A DNA stretch of 32,894 nucleotides from Caccoplasma_A sp045587545. GTDB taxonomy: Bacteria > Bacteroidota > Bacteroidia > Bacteroidales > G3-4614. The position numbers and the translations under genes are program-made. Positions 20,801 to 28,751 of the stretch are shown one piece after another. The notes under the pieces are model-generated. The model ran no database searches. It was not told where the DNA came from and saw nothing but the letters and a program-made list of their open reading frames with translations. The first letter of the stretch is position 1. Every line of letters begins with the position of its first letter. The stretch lies in contig JAZNCN010000013.1 of the NCBI GenBank assembly GCA_045587545.1, positions 1-32,894 of the forward strand, given 5' to 3'.

Positions 20801-23497
20801 TTAAAATAATCTCATCTGTCCGTTTTCGTCGGGTTGAGGCTCTTCGCGTGAAGAATCATCTTCTTCGTTATCATCTATTTCAACAAATGGAACTTTTGTT
20901 TGTTCTTCTTCGGGTTGTTGTATCTCCTCTTCTTTTTCAGGTTCAGGTTTTCTTATGGGGTCAAGTTCTTTGATGTCTTCAACCTCAAATGTTGTAATAC
21001 GTTTACCTTTGGCTTTAAACGATTTTACTCCTATAAACTCTTCGGCTTCAATCTCCATAGGCTCTCTAAATGCATCGCCACCACCAAATGTTACTCCTAC
21101 CCTTGCATAAGGTTCATCGCTTAGAAGAATTAGTGATGAATCGGGATTTTCCCCTAAGAAGTTTTGCTTTTTGCGAGAGTTCTCCATTTGAAAACGTTTT
21201 ATATAGGGATACCCTTGTTGTGAGGCATCGTTAAGGACAGCAGTCCAAACCTTACCCTCTTCGTATTTCTCAAATACAAGTATGTCGTTTTCGTAGTGGT
21301 TTGTAACGTCAAAATTTGTTGTATAGAAATCGCCGTTTTTAAGCACTACAAGAATTGAATCGTGTCCGAAGAATTCGCCTATATATTCACCACGTCCATC
21401 ATAATTTAAGCGCAATACATCACGGTCAAACCATACTTTAAGCCCTCCAAGAGTAGATTCTCCTTTCTCCTTGAGACTTATTCGGTGAATCTCGTTTTTG
21501 GTAACTATGTTACCCATTGATTGACGACCTTTAATGGCTATTTCGCCAAAACTCTTTTCCATTGAAAGGGCTTTCATGCGTGGTTTGGGTTTGAATGTTA
21601 TTTTCAATACCTCCGCCTCTCCGTTTGAGTTTGCCGAGAACCACATTATACGAGAACCCGGTTTGCCTTGTGTCAGATCATACTCTTTATCGCGCGATAC
21701 GCCTGTTACGGCAAAACGTTTTATATATTGCAATCCGTCGCGTCCGTCACGATATATTACGTTATAAATTGTTCTTGTATCGTTCTTTTTGAATACGTTA
21801 AGGTATAGTATGTTCTTGCCAACAAACATTTTGTCAGCAACCTTTACAATTTTGTATTTACCGTCTTTATAAAAGATGATAATATCGTCAATATCAGAGC
21901 AGTTACATACATATTCGTCTTTTTTGAGCGATGTTCCAATAAAGCCCTCTTCTCTGTTTATATATAGTTTTTCATTTGCCTCAACAACTTTTGTGGCAAC
22001 AATTGTGTCAAAGCCTCTTACCTCTGTGCGACGAGGATAATCGGCTCCGTATTTCTCTTTTAAATGGATAAACCAATCAATGGTATATTCTATTATATGA
22101 GCCAAATTGTAATCAATCTTTGCGATAGCCTCTTTGTATGATGCTATCTGCTCGTCAGCCTTGTCGGAGTTAAATTTCAAGATGCGTCCCATTTTAATCT
22201 CCATAAGCTTTAATATGTCATCGCGAGTTATTTCGCGTATGAATTCTTTTTTGAAAGGTTCCAAGCGTCCGTCAATATGTTTGACGGCTGCGTCCATATT
22301 TGCACTTTGCTCAAAGCCTTTGTCTTTATATATGCGCTCTTCTATGAATATTCTTTCAAGTGAAGCAAAATGTAGGCGTTCCGATATCTCTCCTCGCTTA
22401 ATGGTAAGTTCCTTTTTGAATAATTCAACTGTACCGTCCGTACTACGGCGCAATAGCTCGCTCACGGTTAAGAATTGCGGTTTGCGGTCGCATATAACGC
22501 AACAGTTAGGCGATATGCTTACTTCACAATCGGTAAAGGCATATAGGGCATCTATTGTTTTGTCCGATGATGTTCCGGGTTGAAGGTGAACCAATATTTC
22601 AGCGCGTTGAGCTGTATTGTCATCAACTTTACGTATTTTGATTTTGCCTTTTTCTTGTGCTTTAAGTATTGACTCTATAAGGGTTGATGTTGTTTTGCCA
22701 AATGGTATCTCAGTAATGGCAAGAGTTTTGTTATCAATTTTCTCTATTTTTGCACGTACCCTTATTGCTCCACCTCGCTCTCCGTCGTTGTAGCGCGATA
22801 CATCAACAAAACCACCGGTTTGGAAGTCAGGATAAAGTTCAAACTCTTCGCCTTTGAGATAAGATACCGATGCATCTAACAACTCGTTAAAGTTGTGAGG
22901 CAGAATTTTTGATGATAAACCTACCGCAATACCTTCAACTCCTTGAGCCAAGAGGAGAGGGAATTTTACAGGGAGTGTAACAGGTTCGTTGTTACGTCCG
23001 TCATATGAGGGTTTCCACTCGGTTATTTTGGGATTGAACAGTATCTCTAAGGCAAAATGCGATAGGCGGGCCTCGATATAACGAGGTGCAGCTGCTCCGT
23101 CGCCTGTAAGTATATTTCCCCAGTTTCCTTGACAGTCAATAAGCAACTCTTTTTGTCCCAATTGAACGAGAGCGTCGCCAATTGAAGCATCTCCGTGAGG
23201 GTGATACTTCATTGTGTTACCTACAACGTTTGCAACTTTATTGTAACGCCCGTCCTCAAGCTCGTTCATTGAGTGCAAAATGCGTCGCTGAACAGGTTTT
23301 AAACCATCTTCAATATGAGGTACAGCACGCTCTAAGATTACGTACGAAGCGTAATCAAGAAACCAACTCTGATACATTCCTGTCAGATGGTATTTTTTAT
23401 CGCCACTGCTGTTTAATGATTTTTTAGCTTCAATTTTGTCGCTTGCGTTTAAACTATTGTTTGTCTCTTCTGTTTTTAGAAGTTCCTCTTCTGTCAT
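20801..23497 (-). CDS. parC: DNA topoisomerase IV subunit A
   Basis: The 898-residue protein is a type IIA topoisomerase A subunit that breaks and rejoins DNA through its active tyrosine (Y140 in APRYIEARL) to unlink daughter chromosomes. Order: an N-terminal extension of about 35 residues, the winged-helix start (SWFLDYASYVILERAVPHIE, DGLKPVQRRILHSM), the quinolone-pocket helix (YHPHGDASIGDALV), the tower and coiled coil, then a degenerate C-terminal propeller and an acidic tail. A canonical GyrA box (QRRGGKG) is absent; the nearest sequence is KGRQSMGN, which favours topoisomerase IV over gyrase. parE is not adjacent in this window. It is first in an operon with DUF3316 and the S41 peptidase, with a promoter shared head-to-head with GlyRS. 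Confidence 0.93.
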   Translation of the reverse strand: MTEEELLKTEETNNSLNASDKIEAKKSLNSSGDKKYHLTGMYQSWFLDYASYVILERAVPHIEDGLKPVQRRILHSMNELEDGRYNKVANVVGNTMKYHPHGDASIGDALVQLGQKELLIDCQGNWGNILTGDGAAAPRYIEARLSHFALEILFNPKITEWKPSYDGRNNEPVTLPVKFPLLLAQGVEGIAVGLSSKILPHNFNELLDASVSYLKGEEFELYPDFQTGGFVDVSRYNDGERGGAIRVRAKIEKIDNKTLAITEIPFGKTTSTLIESILKAQEKGKIKIRKVDDNTAQRAEILVHLQPGTSSDKTIDALYAFTDCEVSISPNCCVICDRKPQFLTVSELLRRSTDGTVELFKKELTIKRGEISERLHFASLERIFIEERIYKDKGFEQSANMDAAVKHIDGRLEPFKKEFIREITRDDILKLMEIKMGRILKFNSDKADEQIASYKEAIAKIDYNLAHIIEYTIDWFIHLKEKYGADYPRRTEVRGFDTIVATKVVEANEKLYINREEGFIGTSLKKDEYVCNCSDIDDIIIFYKDGKYKIVKVADKMFVGKNILYLNVFKKNDTRTIYNVIYRDGRDGLQYIKRFAVTGVSRDKEYDLTQGKPGSRIMWFSANSNGEAEVLKITFKPKPRMKALSMEKSFGEIAIKGRQSMGNIVTKNEIHRISLKEKGESTLGGLKVWFDRDVLRLNYDGRGEYIGEFFGHDSILVVLKNGDFYTTNFDVTNHYENDILVFEKYEEGKVWTAVLNDASQQGYPYIKRFQMENSRKKQNFLGENPDSSLILLSDEPYARVGVTFGGGDAFREPMEIEAEEFIGVKSFKAKGKRITTFEVEDIKELDPIRKPEPEKEEEIQQPEEEQTKVPFVEIDDNEEDDSSREEPQPDENGQMRLF

Positions 23498-23593
23498 AAT
23501 ATAGGTAACGTATTTCGGTTATAAAAAAGGCGCTTTTATGGGAAACTACCCCTTAAATTATCTTAATAACTCGTATTTGGGTAATTTTACAAG

Positions 23594-23601
23594 CAAAGAT
23601 A
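23594..23601 (-). promoter_or_regulatory. -7 box of the parC promoter
   Basis: The minus strand reads TATCTTTG, an exact TAnnTTTG match, about 97 bp ahead of the parC start. Confidence 0.55.
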
Positions 23602-23624
23602 CAAATTAAATCGAAAAAAATCGT

Positions 23625-23632
23625 TTACTTTG
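23625..23632 (+). promoter_or_regulatory. -7 box of the glyS promoter
   Basis: TTACTTTG is a one-base variant of TAnnTTTG, 45 bp ahead of the start. Its -33 region would overlap the parC -7 box on the other strand, so the two divergent promoters may interfere. Confidence 0.45.
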
Positions 23633-23676
23633 CAGATTATTACGCATATATTAAGATTTTAGATAATAAAGACGAA

Positions 23677-25224
23677 ATGACACAGGAAGAGGTTTTCAAA
23701 AAATTGATTTCGCATTGTAAAGAGTATGGTTTTGTATTCCCCTCAAGTGAGATATACGACGGACTCTCTGCAGTGTACGATTATGGTCAAATGGGTGTTG
23801 AACTTAAACAAAACATCAAAAAATATTGGTGGGATAGTATGATTCTACTTAACGAGAATATTGTTGGTATCGATTCTGCTATTTTTATGCACCCCACTAT
23901 ATGGAAGGCTTCGGGCCACGTTGATGCATTTAATGACCCACTAATTGATAACAAAGATTCTAAAAAACGTTATCGTGCCGATGTTCTTATTGAAGAGCAA
24001 ATGGCTAAGTATGACGAAAAGATAAACAAAGAGGTTGAGAAGGCTGCTAAACGTTTTGGCGACTCTTTTGACGAGGAAATGTTCCGTCAAACAAATCCAA
24101 GAGTTTTGGAGAATGTTGCAAAACGCAATGAGCTTCACGAACGCTTTGCAAAAGCCATGAACGATAATGACCTTGCAGAGTTGCGTCAGATTATTGTTGA
24201 TTACGAGATAACTTGCCCTATAAGCGGTACAAGAAATTGGACCGATGTCAGACAATTTAACCTTATGTTCTCAACAGAGATGGGGTCAACTGCCGAAGGA
24301 GCAATGAAAGTATATCTTCGTCCAGAGACAGCACAAGGCATATTTGTAAACTATTTGAATGTTCAAAAAACAGGAAGAATGCGTATCCCATTTGGTATAG
24401 CACAAATAGGTAAAGCATTCCGTAATGAGATAGTAGCTCGTCAATTTATATTCCGTATGCGCGAGTTTGAGCAGATGGAGATGCAATTCTTTGTACGTCC
24501 GGGCGAGGAATTGAAATGGTTTGAGCAATGGAAAGAGACTCGTATGAAGTGGCATAAAGCCCTTGGCTTGGGCGATCACAAATATCGTTTCCACGACCAC
24601 GACAAGTTGGCTCACTATGCTAATGCCGCAACAGATATTGAGTTTGAGATGCCTTTCGGATTTAAAGAGGTTGAGGGTATTCACTCTCGTACAAACTTTG
24701 ACCTTGGCAGCCATGAGAAGTATTCAGGTAAAAAACTTCAATATTTTGATCCCGAATTGGGCGAATCTTATGTTCCTTACGTTATTGAGACATCAATTGG
24801 TGTTGACCGTATGTTCCTAAGTATCATGTCAGCAGCTTATTGCGAGGAGAAGTTGGAGAATGGAGAGAGTCGTGTGGTCCTTAAATTACCCGCAGCATTG
24901 GCCCCTGTAAAACTTGCAGTCTTCCCACTTGTTAAGAAAGACGGACTACCTGACAAGGCTCGTGAGATAATGAATGAACTTAAATTTGACTTTAAGTGTA
25001 TGTATGATGAAAAAGACTCTATCGGAAAGAGATACCGCCGTCAAGACGCAATAGGTACACCTTTCTGTATAACAGTTGACCACGATACACTTGTCGATAA
25101 TAAAGTAACTGTTCGTTACCGCGATACAATGCTTCAAGAGCGCATAAATATCAGCGATATAAAGAATCTTATAAACGAACAAGTATCGTTTAAATCTCTT
25201 CTTAAGAAGATAGCTAAAGGTTAA
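23677..25224 (+). CDS. glyS: Glycine-tRNA ligase, alpha2 (eukaryote-like) type
   Basis: The 515-residue protein charges tRNA-Gly with glycine in the cytoplasm. It is a class II enzyme of the alpha2 kind (one chain, no separate beta subunit). Visible parts are SCHCKEYG-like start text HCKEYGFVFPSSEIYDGLSA, VYDYGQMGVELKQNIKKYWW (motif 1 region), VYLRPETAQGIFVNYLNV, motif 2 FRNEIVARQFIFRMREFEQM, motif 3 around SIGVDRMFLSIMSAAY, and an anticodon-binding domain from about residue 405 (LAPVKLAVFPLVKK through YRRQDAIGTPFCITVDHDTL). The length is as expected. The start at 23677 matches the conserved N-terminus. It is followed after 5 bp by the FKBP lipoprotein gene, which is probably cotranscribed. 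Confidence 0.96.
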   Translation: MTQEEVFKKLISHCKEYGFVFPSSEIYDGLSAVYDYGQMGVELKQNIKKYWWDSMILLNENIVGIDSAIFMHPTIWKASGHVDAFNDPLIDNKDSKKRYRADVLIEEQMAKYDEKINKEVEKAAKRFGDSFDEEMFRQTNPRVLENVAKRNELHERFAKAMNDNDLAELRQIIVDYEITCPISGTRNWTDVRQFNLMFSTEMGSTAEGAMKVYLRPETAQGIFVNYLNVQKTGRMRIPFGIAQIGKAFRNEIVARQFIFRMREFEQMEMQFFVRPGEELKWFEQWKETRMKWHKALGLGDHKYRFHDHDKLAHYANAATDIEFEMPFGFKEVEGIHSRTNFDLGSHEKYSGKKLQYFDPELGESYVPYVIETSIGVDRMFLSIMSAAYCEEKLENGESRVVLKLPAALAPVKLAVFPLVKKDGLPDKAREIMNELKFDFKCMYDEKDSIGKRYRRQDAIGTPFCITVDHDTLVDNKVTVRYRDTMLQERINISDIKNLINEQVSFKSLLKKIAKG

Positions 25225-25229
25225 TAGCG

Positions 25230-25775
25230 ATGAGATTAATACCGCACATATTTATTTTTGTAATAGGAACTATCATAACCCTCTCTTCGTGTAAAGAGAA
25301 AAGTGTTTGGGAGGAGTTTGAGGGTTGGCGTAATGCCAATAATGATTACTTCGAGGCCAAATCGGCAGAACTTAATTCCAATGGTACTTATGCATATGAA
25401 CGTATTGTACCTGATTGGGATAAAGGTAGTTGTATCTTAATGAAGAGGCTTAAAAAAGGAAGTGGTACAATTAATCCTTTATATACAAGTTATGTTGATG
25501 TTATGTATAAAGGAAGATTGTATGACGGAACACCATTCGATTCAACATATTCATATGTTGATAGCATAACAACATTAAAAATTTCATCAACAGTACATGG
25601 TTTTACCATGGCCCTAACAAATATGGTTGAGGGTGATAGTTGTGAAATTATAATTCCTTCTTATTTAGGATATCAAGATAAAGAGAAGGGTATTATAAAA
25701 CCATACTCAACTCTGGTTTTTGGGCTAAAGCTTGTTAAGATTGCGGCTTATGAAAAGCCATATCAGAAGGAATAA
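25230..25775 (+). CDS. FKBP-type peptidyl-prolyl isomerase lipoprotein
   Basis: The 181-residue protein has a lipoprotein signal (HIFIFVIGTIITLSSC, Cys at about 21). A short helical part (WEEFEGWRNANNDYFEAKSA) precedes an FKBP domain over about residues 85-172: YVDVMYKGRLYDGTPFDSTY, VHGFTMALTNMVEGDSCEII, IPSYLGYQDKEKG, and YSTLVFGLKLVKI at the end. The domain would assist folding of exported proteins by proline isomerisation. Active-site residues such as the DGTPFDST loop and the terminal L-x-F-x-x-x-L-x-x-I strand are present, while the classic Trp is replaced in HGFTMAL. It is 5 bp downstream of GlyRS, with a strong hairpin after it. Confidence 0.88.
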   Translation: MRLIPHIFIFVIGTIITLSSCKEKSVWEEFEGWRNANNDYFEAKSAELNSNGTYAYERIVPDWDKGSCILMKRLKKGSGTINPLYTSYVDVMYKGRLYDGTPFDSTYSYVDSITTLKISSTVHGFTMALTNMVEGDSCEIIIPSYLGYQDKEKGIIKPYSTLVFGLKLVKIAAYEKPYQKE

Positions 25776-25801
25776 AGTTTAATCTGGTACTAAAAAATAG
25801 G

Positions 25802-25840
25802 AAGAGGCTGAGTCAAAATTCCCTTTTGACTCAGCCTCTT
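25802..25840 (+). terminator. Palindromic terminator-like hairpin after the FKBP gene
   Basis: AAGAGGCTGAGTCAAAA and TTTTGACTCAGCCTCTT form a perfect 17-bp stem with loop TTCCC. The T tract after it is short (TAGTTTTG). The GAGGCTG-x-x-TCAAAA motif also resembles terminal repeats of some Bacteroidota insertion sequences, so it may have come from mobile DNA. Confidence 0.7.
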
Positions 25841-25965
25841 TAGTTTTGAGATTTTTGAAGCTGTTTACGTTCAGCATAGTTTGTATAAATACTACTCTTA
25901 TTTTTATATTATTAAAATCACTGATAAATCACTTTTACAGACAACTCAAAGTTGAGAAAAGGCAC

Positions 25966-25994
25966 AAAAAAAAAGCGATACTTAGTATCGCTTT
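25966..25994 (-). terminator. Rho-independent terminator of the small lipoprotein gene
   Basis: On the minus strand AAAGCGATAC and GTATCGCTTT pair around a 3-nt loop and are followed by nine T residues. Confidence 0.88.
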
Positions 25995-26017
25995 CTTTTT
26001 CTCTTTTCCAGCTTTAA

Positions 26018-26221
26018 TTAGTCAGCAATAACTACTGTGTCAATAGCTGTCTCCTCTGCGTTAGGAAGAAGAAGAGTGTCACCCTCGAATGCATAGTTAG
26101 CATCGATAGTAGTCTCAGTTGACTCAACTGCAGGAGTCTCAGTTGCCTCAGCTGCAGGTTTAGTACAAGCTGCGAAAGATGCTGCGAAAGCAACAGCTGC
26201 GAATAAAACTAATTTTTTCAT
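26018..26221 (-). CDS. Small acidic lipoprotein of unknown function
   Basis: The 67-residue protein starts MKKLVLFAAVAFAASFAACT, a clear lipoprotein signal with Cys at 19 (FAAC). The mature part (about 49 residues) is rich in Ala, Thr and Glu (KPAAEATETPAVESTETT), ends NAEETAIDTVVIAD, and has only one Lys and no Arg, so it is strongly acidic. I recognise no domain. The ATG at 26221 is used; an in-frame TTG nine bases earlier adds only three residues and lies inside the likely ribosome-binding stretch (GAGAGAA). It has its own promoter box and terminator, so it is probably a well-expressed single gene. A role in the envelope is inferred from the lipid anchor only. Confidence 0.75.
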   Translation of the reverse strand: MKKLVLFAAVAFAASFAACTKPAAEATETPAVESTETTIDANYAFEGDTLLLPNAEETAIDTVVIAD

Positions 26222-26282
26222 TTCTCTCAATTTTAAATATTTAAAATAATAATTGTTTGTGCTTTATTTCTCAAAAGCGACA

Positions 26283-26317
26283 CAAAGGTAATACATATTT
26301 TTGTATTTAGTATCAAA
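26283..26317 (-). promoter_or_regulatory. Promoter of the small lipoprotein gene
   Basis: On the minus strand TACCTTTG (26283-26290) is an exact -7 match; TTTG (26314-26317) lies 23 bp upstream, slightly longer than the usual spacing. Confidence 0.55.
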
Positions 26318-26361
26318 TTTGACCATTTTTTTAGAAAAAGCATGCTTATTTTTTGTTTTTT

Positions 26362-28038
26362 CTATTTTATTGGTGTAAAATTTGCATATAGATAACGTTT
26401 TATACTACGTTTTGGAGTTTTTTCAAACTCGGTTGGGTATATGTATATTTTAGCTATGGTTTCGTATGGGGCTACCTCTTTATTAAGGGCTTTGCGAACC
26501 TCTTCCATGATAGGATCAAGATCTTGGAGAGATATACCACATGTCTCAATGGCTTCGTAATCGGGATAAACTAATGCTACAAGTTTACCATCTTTTTCAA
26601 TTACAAGACTCTCAGAAACAAACTCTTTTATGTTTAGTTTTGCTTCAATCTCTTCAGGATATATATTTTGTCCGCTTGCGCCAAGAATCATATTTTTGTA
26701 GCGACCTTTGATAAAGATATTCTTATCTTTATCTATTATACCCATATCTCCGGTGTGAAGCCAACCCTCTTCATCTATAACTTCGGCAGTGGCTGCTTCG
26801 TTTTTGTAGTATCCCTTCATAACATTTTCTCCTTTGACGCATATCTCTCCGGGGATTAGATAAGGATCTTCCGATAAAATCTTAACGTCCATTATATCTT
26901 TAAGAATGGCTCCTGACGATGAGGGGATAAACTCACTATAATGGCGGTAGCTTATTAAGGGAGCACACTCTGTCATTCCATATCCTACGGTGAATGGAAA
27001 TTTTATCTTATGGAAGAATTTTTCAACCTCGGGATTAAGTGGAGCTCCTCCAATAATAACCTGTTCAAAGCGTCCTCCCAAGGCGTCAACTAAGCTCTTG
27101 CGTATTTTCGCATATATTTGTGTGTTTAGTACAGGTAGATTTACTGCCCATTTGAGGGGTGTACTATCTAATTTTGGTAACACTTGCTTGCGGTATATCT
27201 TTTCAAAAATAAGAGGTACTGTAATTATCAGGTTAGGCTTAACTTCGGCAAATGCTTTAAGTAGCACTTTAGGCGAAGGAAGTTTTCCTAATAGCGTTAC
27301 ATGCGAACCTGTTGCAAGGGGAGTAAGAAGGTCAAATGCACAACCATAGGCATGAGCCAAAGGCAAAAACGACAAAGCCTTGCTGCCTCTATAATGTAGT
27401 CGCGTTTCAATACCATAACATACGTTACCTGCAAGGTTGTTTCCGGTAAGCATAACACCTTTGCTATAACCTGTTGTTCCTGAGGTATAATTTATCTCAA
27501 CTACTTTATCGTTTTCTAATTCTGCATATTTAATGTCTTCTTTGACAAAGCCTTCGGGATACTCCTCTTTAAAGATGTTATCCATATTGGCAAGTATAGC
27601 GTTGATTGTCTCTCCGTCTCGTTGGTCAATACAACTGAAATCGCTAAGAGATATAACTGCTCTCAGATTGGGGAGATGATCTACTTCAATATTTTCCCAA
27701 ATATGCTCACTTAAAAATAATAGTGACGATTCAGAGTGATTAACAATATATGAAATATCATTTCCGTTGAAATCTTGAAGAATAGGCACTGCAATGGCTC
27801 CGTACATCATTGCTCCCATATATGTTATTACCCAATTTACATTATTGCGACCAACAATTGCAATTTTGTCACCTCTTCTAATTTTACACTTACGAAATAG
27901 AATGTGCAAACGTTCTATCTTTTCTGCAACTTCGCCATAAGTAAGATTATTTGACGTGTTGTAGTCGGAGAGAGCGGATAAATTCCAATTCTCACGGAAA
28001 CTCTCTTCGTAAAGTTTGATAAAATTTTTTTCAATCAT
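26362..28038 (-). CDS. Long-chain fatty acid-CoA ligase (AMP-binding family)
   Basis: The 558-residue protein is a full-length member of the adenylate-forming enzymes. It would activate a fatty acid with ATP and join it to CoA at the inner face of the membrane. Motifs in order: P-loop YTSGTTGYSKGVMLT (about residue 185), SFLPLAHAYGCAFD, IIGGAPLNPEVEKFF, YGMTECAPLISY, the EGWLHTGDMGIIDKD hinge region, IKGRYKNMILGASGQNIYPE and a C-terminal lysine in TPKRSIKRYLY. The hinge motif has the FadD/AAE-type order. It is a stand-alone gene, divergent from DUF456, with a TAnnTTTG -7 box upstream. Chain-length preference cannot be told from sequence alone. Confidence 0.9.
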   Translation of the reverse strand: MIEKNFIKLYEESFRENWNLSALSDYNTSNNLTYGEVAEKIERLHILFRKCKIRRGDKIAIVGRNNVNWVITYMGAMMYGAIAVPILQDFNGNDISYIVNHSESSLLFLSEHIWENIEVDHLPNLRAVISLSDFSCIDQRDGETINAILANMDNIFKEEYPEGFVKEDIKYAELENDKVVEINYTSGTTGYSKGVMLTGNNLAGNVCYGIETRLHYRGSKALSFLPLAHAYGCAFDLLTPLATGSHVTLLGKLPSPKVLLKAFAEVKPNLIITVPLIFEKIYRKQVLPKLDSTPLKWAVNLPVLNTQIYAKIRKSLVDALGGRFEQVIIGGAPLNPEVEKFFHKIKFPFTVGYGMTECAPLISYRHYSEFIPSSSGAILKDIMDVKILSEDPYLIPGEICVKGENVMKGYYKNEAATAEVIDEEGWLHTGDMGIIDKDKNIFIKGRYKNMILGASGQNIYPEEIEAKLNIKEFVSESLVIEKDGKLVALVYPDYEAIETCGISLQDLDPIMEEVRKALNKEVAPYETIAKIYIYPTEFEKTPKRSIKRYLYANFTPIK

Positions 28039-28103
28039 ATATTGTTGTTTTTAATACAAATGAGAATAATCTGCATTTTAACTTTCAAAAATATAAACTT
28101 ATG

Positions 28104-28111
28104 CAAAAATA
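28104..28111 (-). promoter_or_regulatory. -7 box of the acyl-CoA ligase promoter
   Basis: The minus strand reads TATTTTTG, an exact TAnnTTTG match, 66 bp ahead of the start codon. Confidence 0.5.
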
Positions 28112-28215
28112 GCGAAAAATATAGATTGCTCTACTTTTTAAGCAAAATAAATTATAATTTGCAGCAAGATATTTTAATTTTATTTTGTGATTATATAACA
28201 TTCATTTCTTTTTGG

Positions 28216-28223
28216 TATCTTCG
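28216..28223 (+). promoter_or_regulatory. Candidate -7 box of the DUF456-mtaB operon
   Basis: TATCTTCG, the same one-base variant seen ahead of the DUF3256 gene, lies 20 bp before the start codon. No -33 element at normal spacing was found. Confidence 0.4.
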
Positions 28224-28242
28224 CGTAAAAATAGATTAGCAT

Positions 28243-28737
28243 ATGGATATAGTGCTTATAGTTTTTTCTATTATATTGGCGATAATTGGATTATTAGGTT
28301 CAGTTATTCCCGTATTGCCTGGCCCTCCATTAAGTTTTGCAGCTCTGATATTGTTGTACTTTTGTAAAGGAGCAGAAGTTTCGGTAGCAGCTTTAGCTAT
28401 AATGGGGATATTAATGGCAGTAATAACCATTTTTGATTATATAGCCCCTGCATGGCTGACAAAATATAAAGGAGGTTCAAAAAGCGCATCAAATGGAGCC
28501 ATTATCGGAACTATTGTTGGGCTTTTCCTTGGGCCTATCGGAGTAATCGTAGGTCCGTTCTTAGGAGCATTTATAGGAGAGATTATTGCTAATTCATCAA
28601 ACAATAAGGCTTTAAAGGTAGCAACAATGTCGTTTTTAGCTTTTGTTTTAACATCAGGTGTAAAGTTAATATATGGCATAGCTGTAATGGTAATGCTTAT
28701 TTTAGAGGCAGTAGATATTTTTGCCACCATGTTTTGA
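28243..28737 (+). CDS. DUF456-family membrane protein
   Basis: The 164-residue protein is almost wholly hydrophobic, with about five membrane segments. Family signs are the N-terminal GLLGSVIPVLPGPPLSFAAL, a conserved VLPGPP turn, and the Gly-rich segment SNGAIIGTIVGLFLGPIGVI followed by VGPFLGAFIGEI, which has a glycine-zipper character. The molecular role of DUF456 proteins is unknown. It is first in an operon: its TGA stop overlaps an in-frame TTG of the mtaB frame, and the mtaB ATG is 15 bp later. Nothing in the sequence links it directly to tRNA modification, and the pairing may be only transcriptional. Confidence 0.85.
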   Translation: MDIVLIVFSIILAIIGLLGSVIPVLPGPPLSFAALILLYFCKGAEVSVAALAIMGILMAVITIFDYIAPAWLTKYKGGSKSASNGAIIGTIVGLFLGPIGVIVGPFLGAFIGEIIANSSNNKALKVATMSFLAFVLTSGVKLIYGIAVMVMLILEAVDIFATMF

Positions 28738-28751
28738 AAGTAGATAATTTT

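Noticed and set aside
22134..22583. 149-residue plus-strand frame inside parC
   Set aside because: It is antisense to a strongly conserved gene and has no recognisable domain.
23164..23210. Quinolone-resistance change in the ParC pocket helix (HGDASIGDALV)
   Set aside because: The Ala-Ser order differs from E. coli, but I recall the same order as usual for Bacteroidales ParC, so it is probably natural sequence rather than a mutation.
20801..23497. Naming the topoisomerase gene gyrA
   Set aside because: A canonical GyrA box is missing and the C-terminal domain is degenerate, which fits topoisomerase IV better.
24286..24714. 142-residue minus-strand frame inside glyS
   Set aside because: It is a shadow of the GlyRS coding frame.
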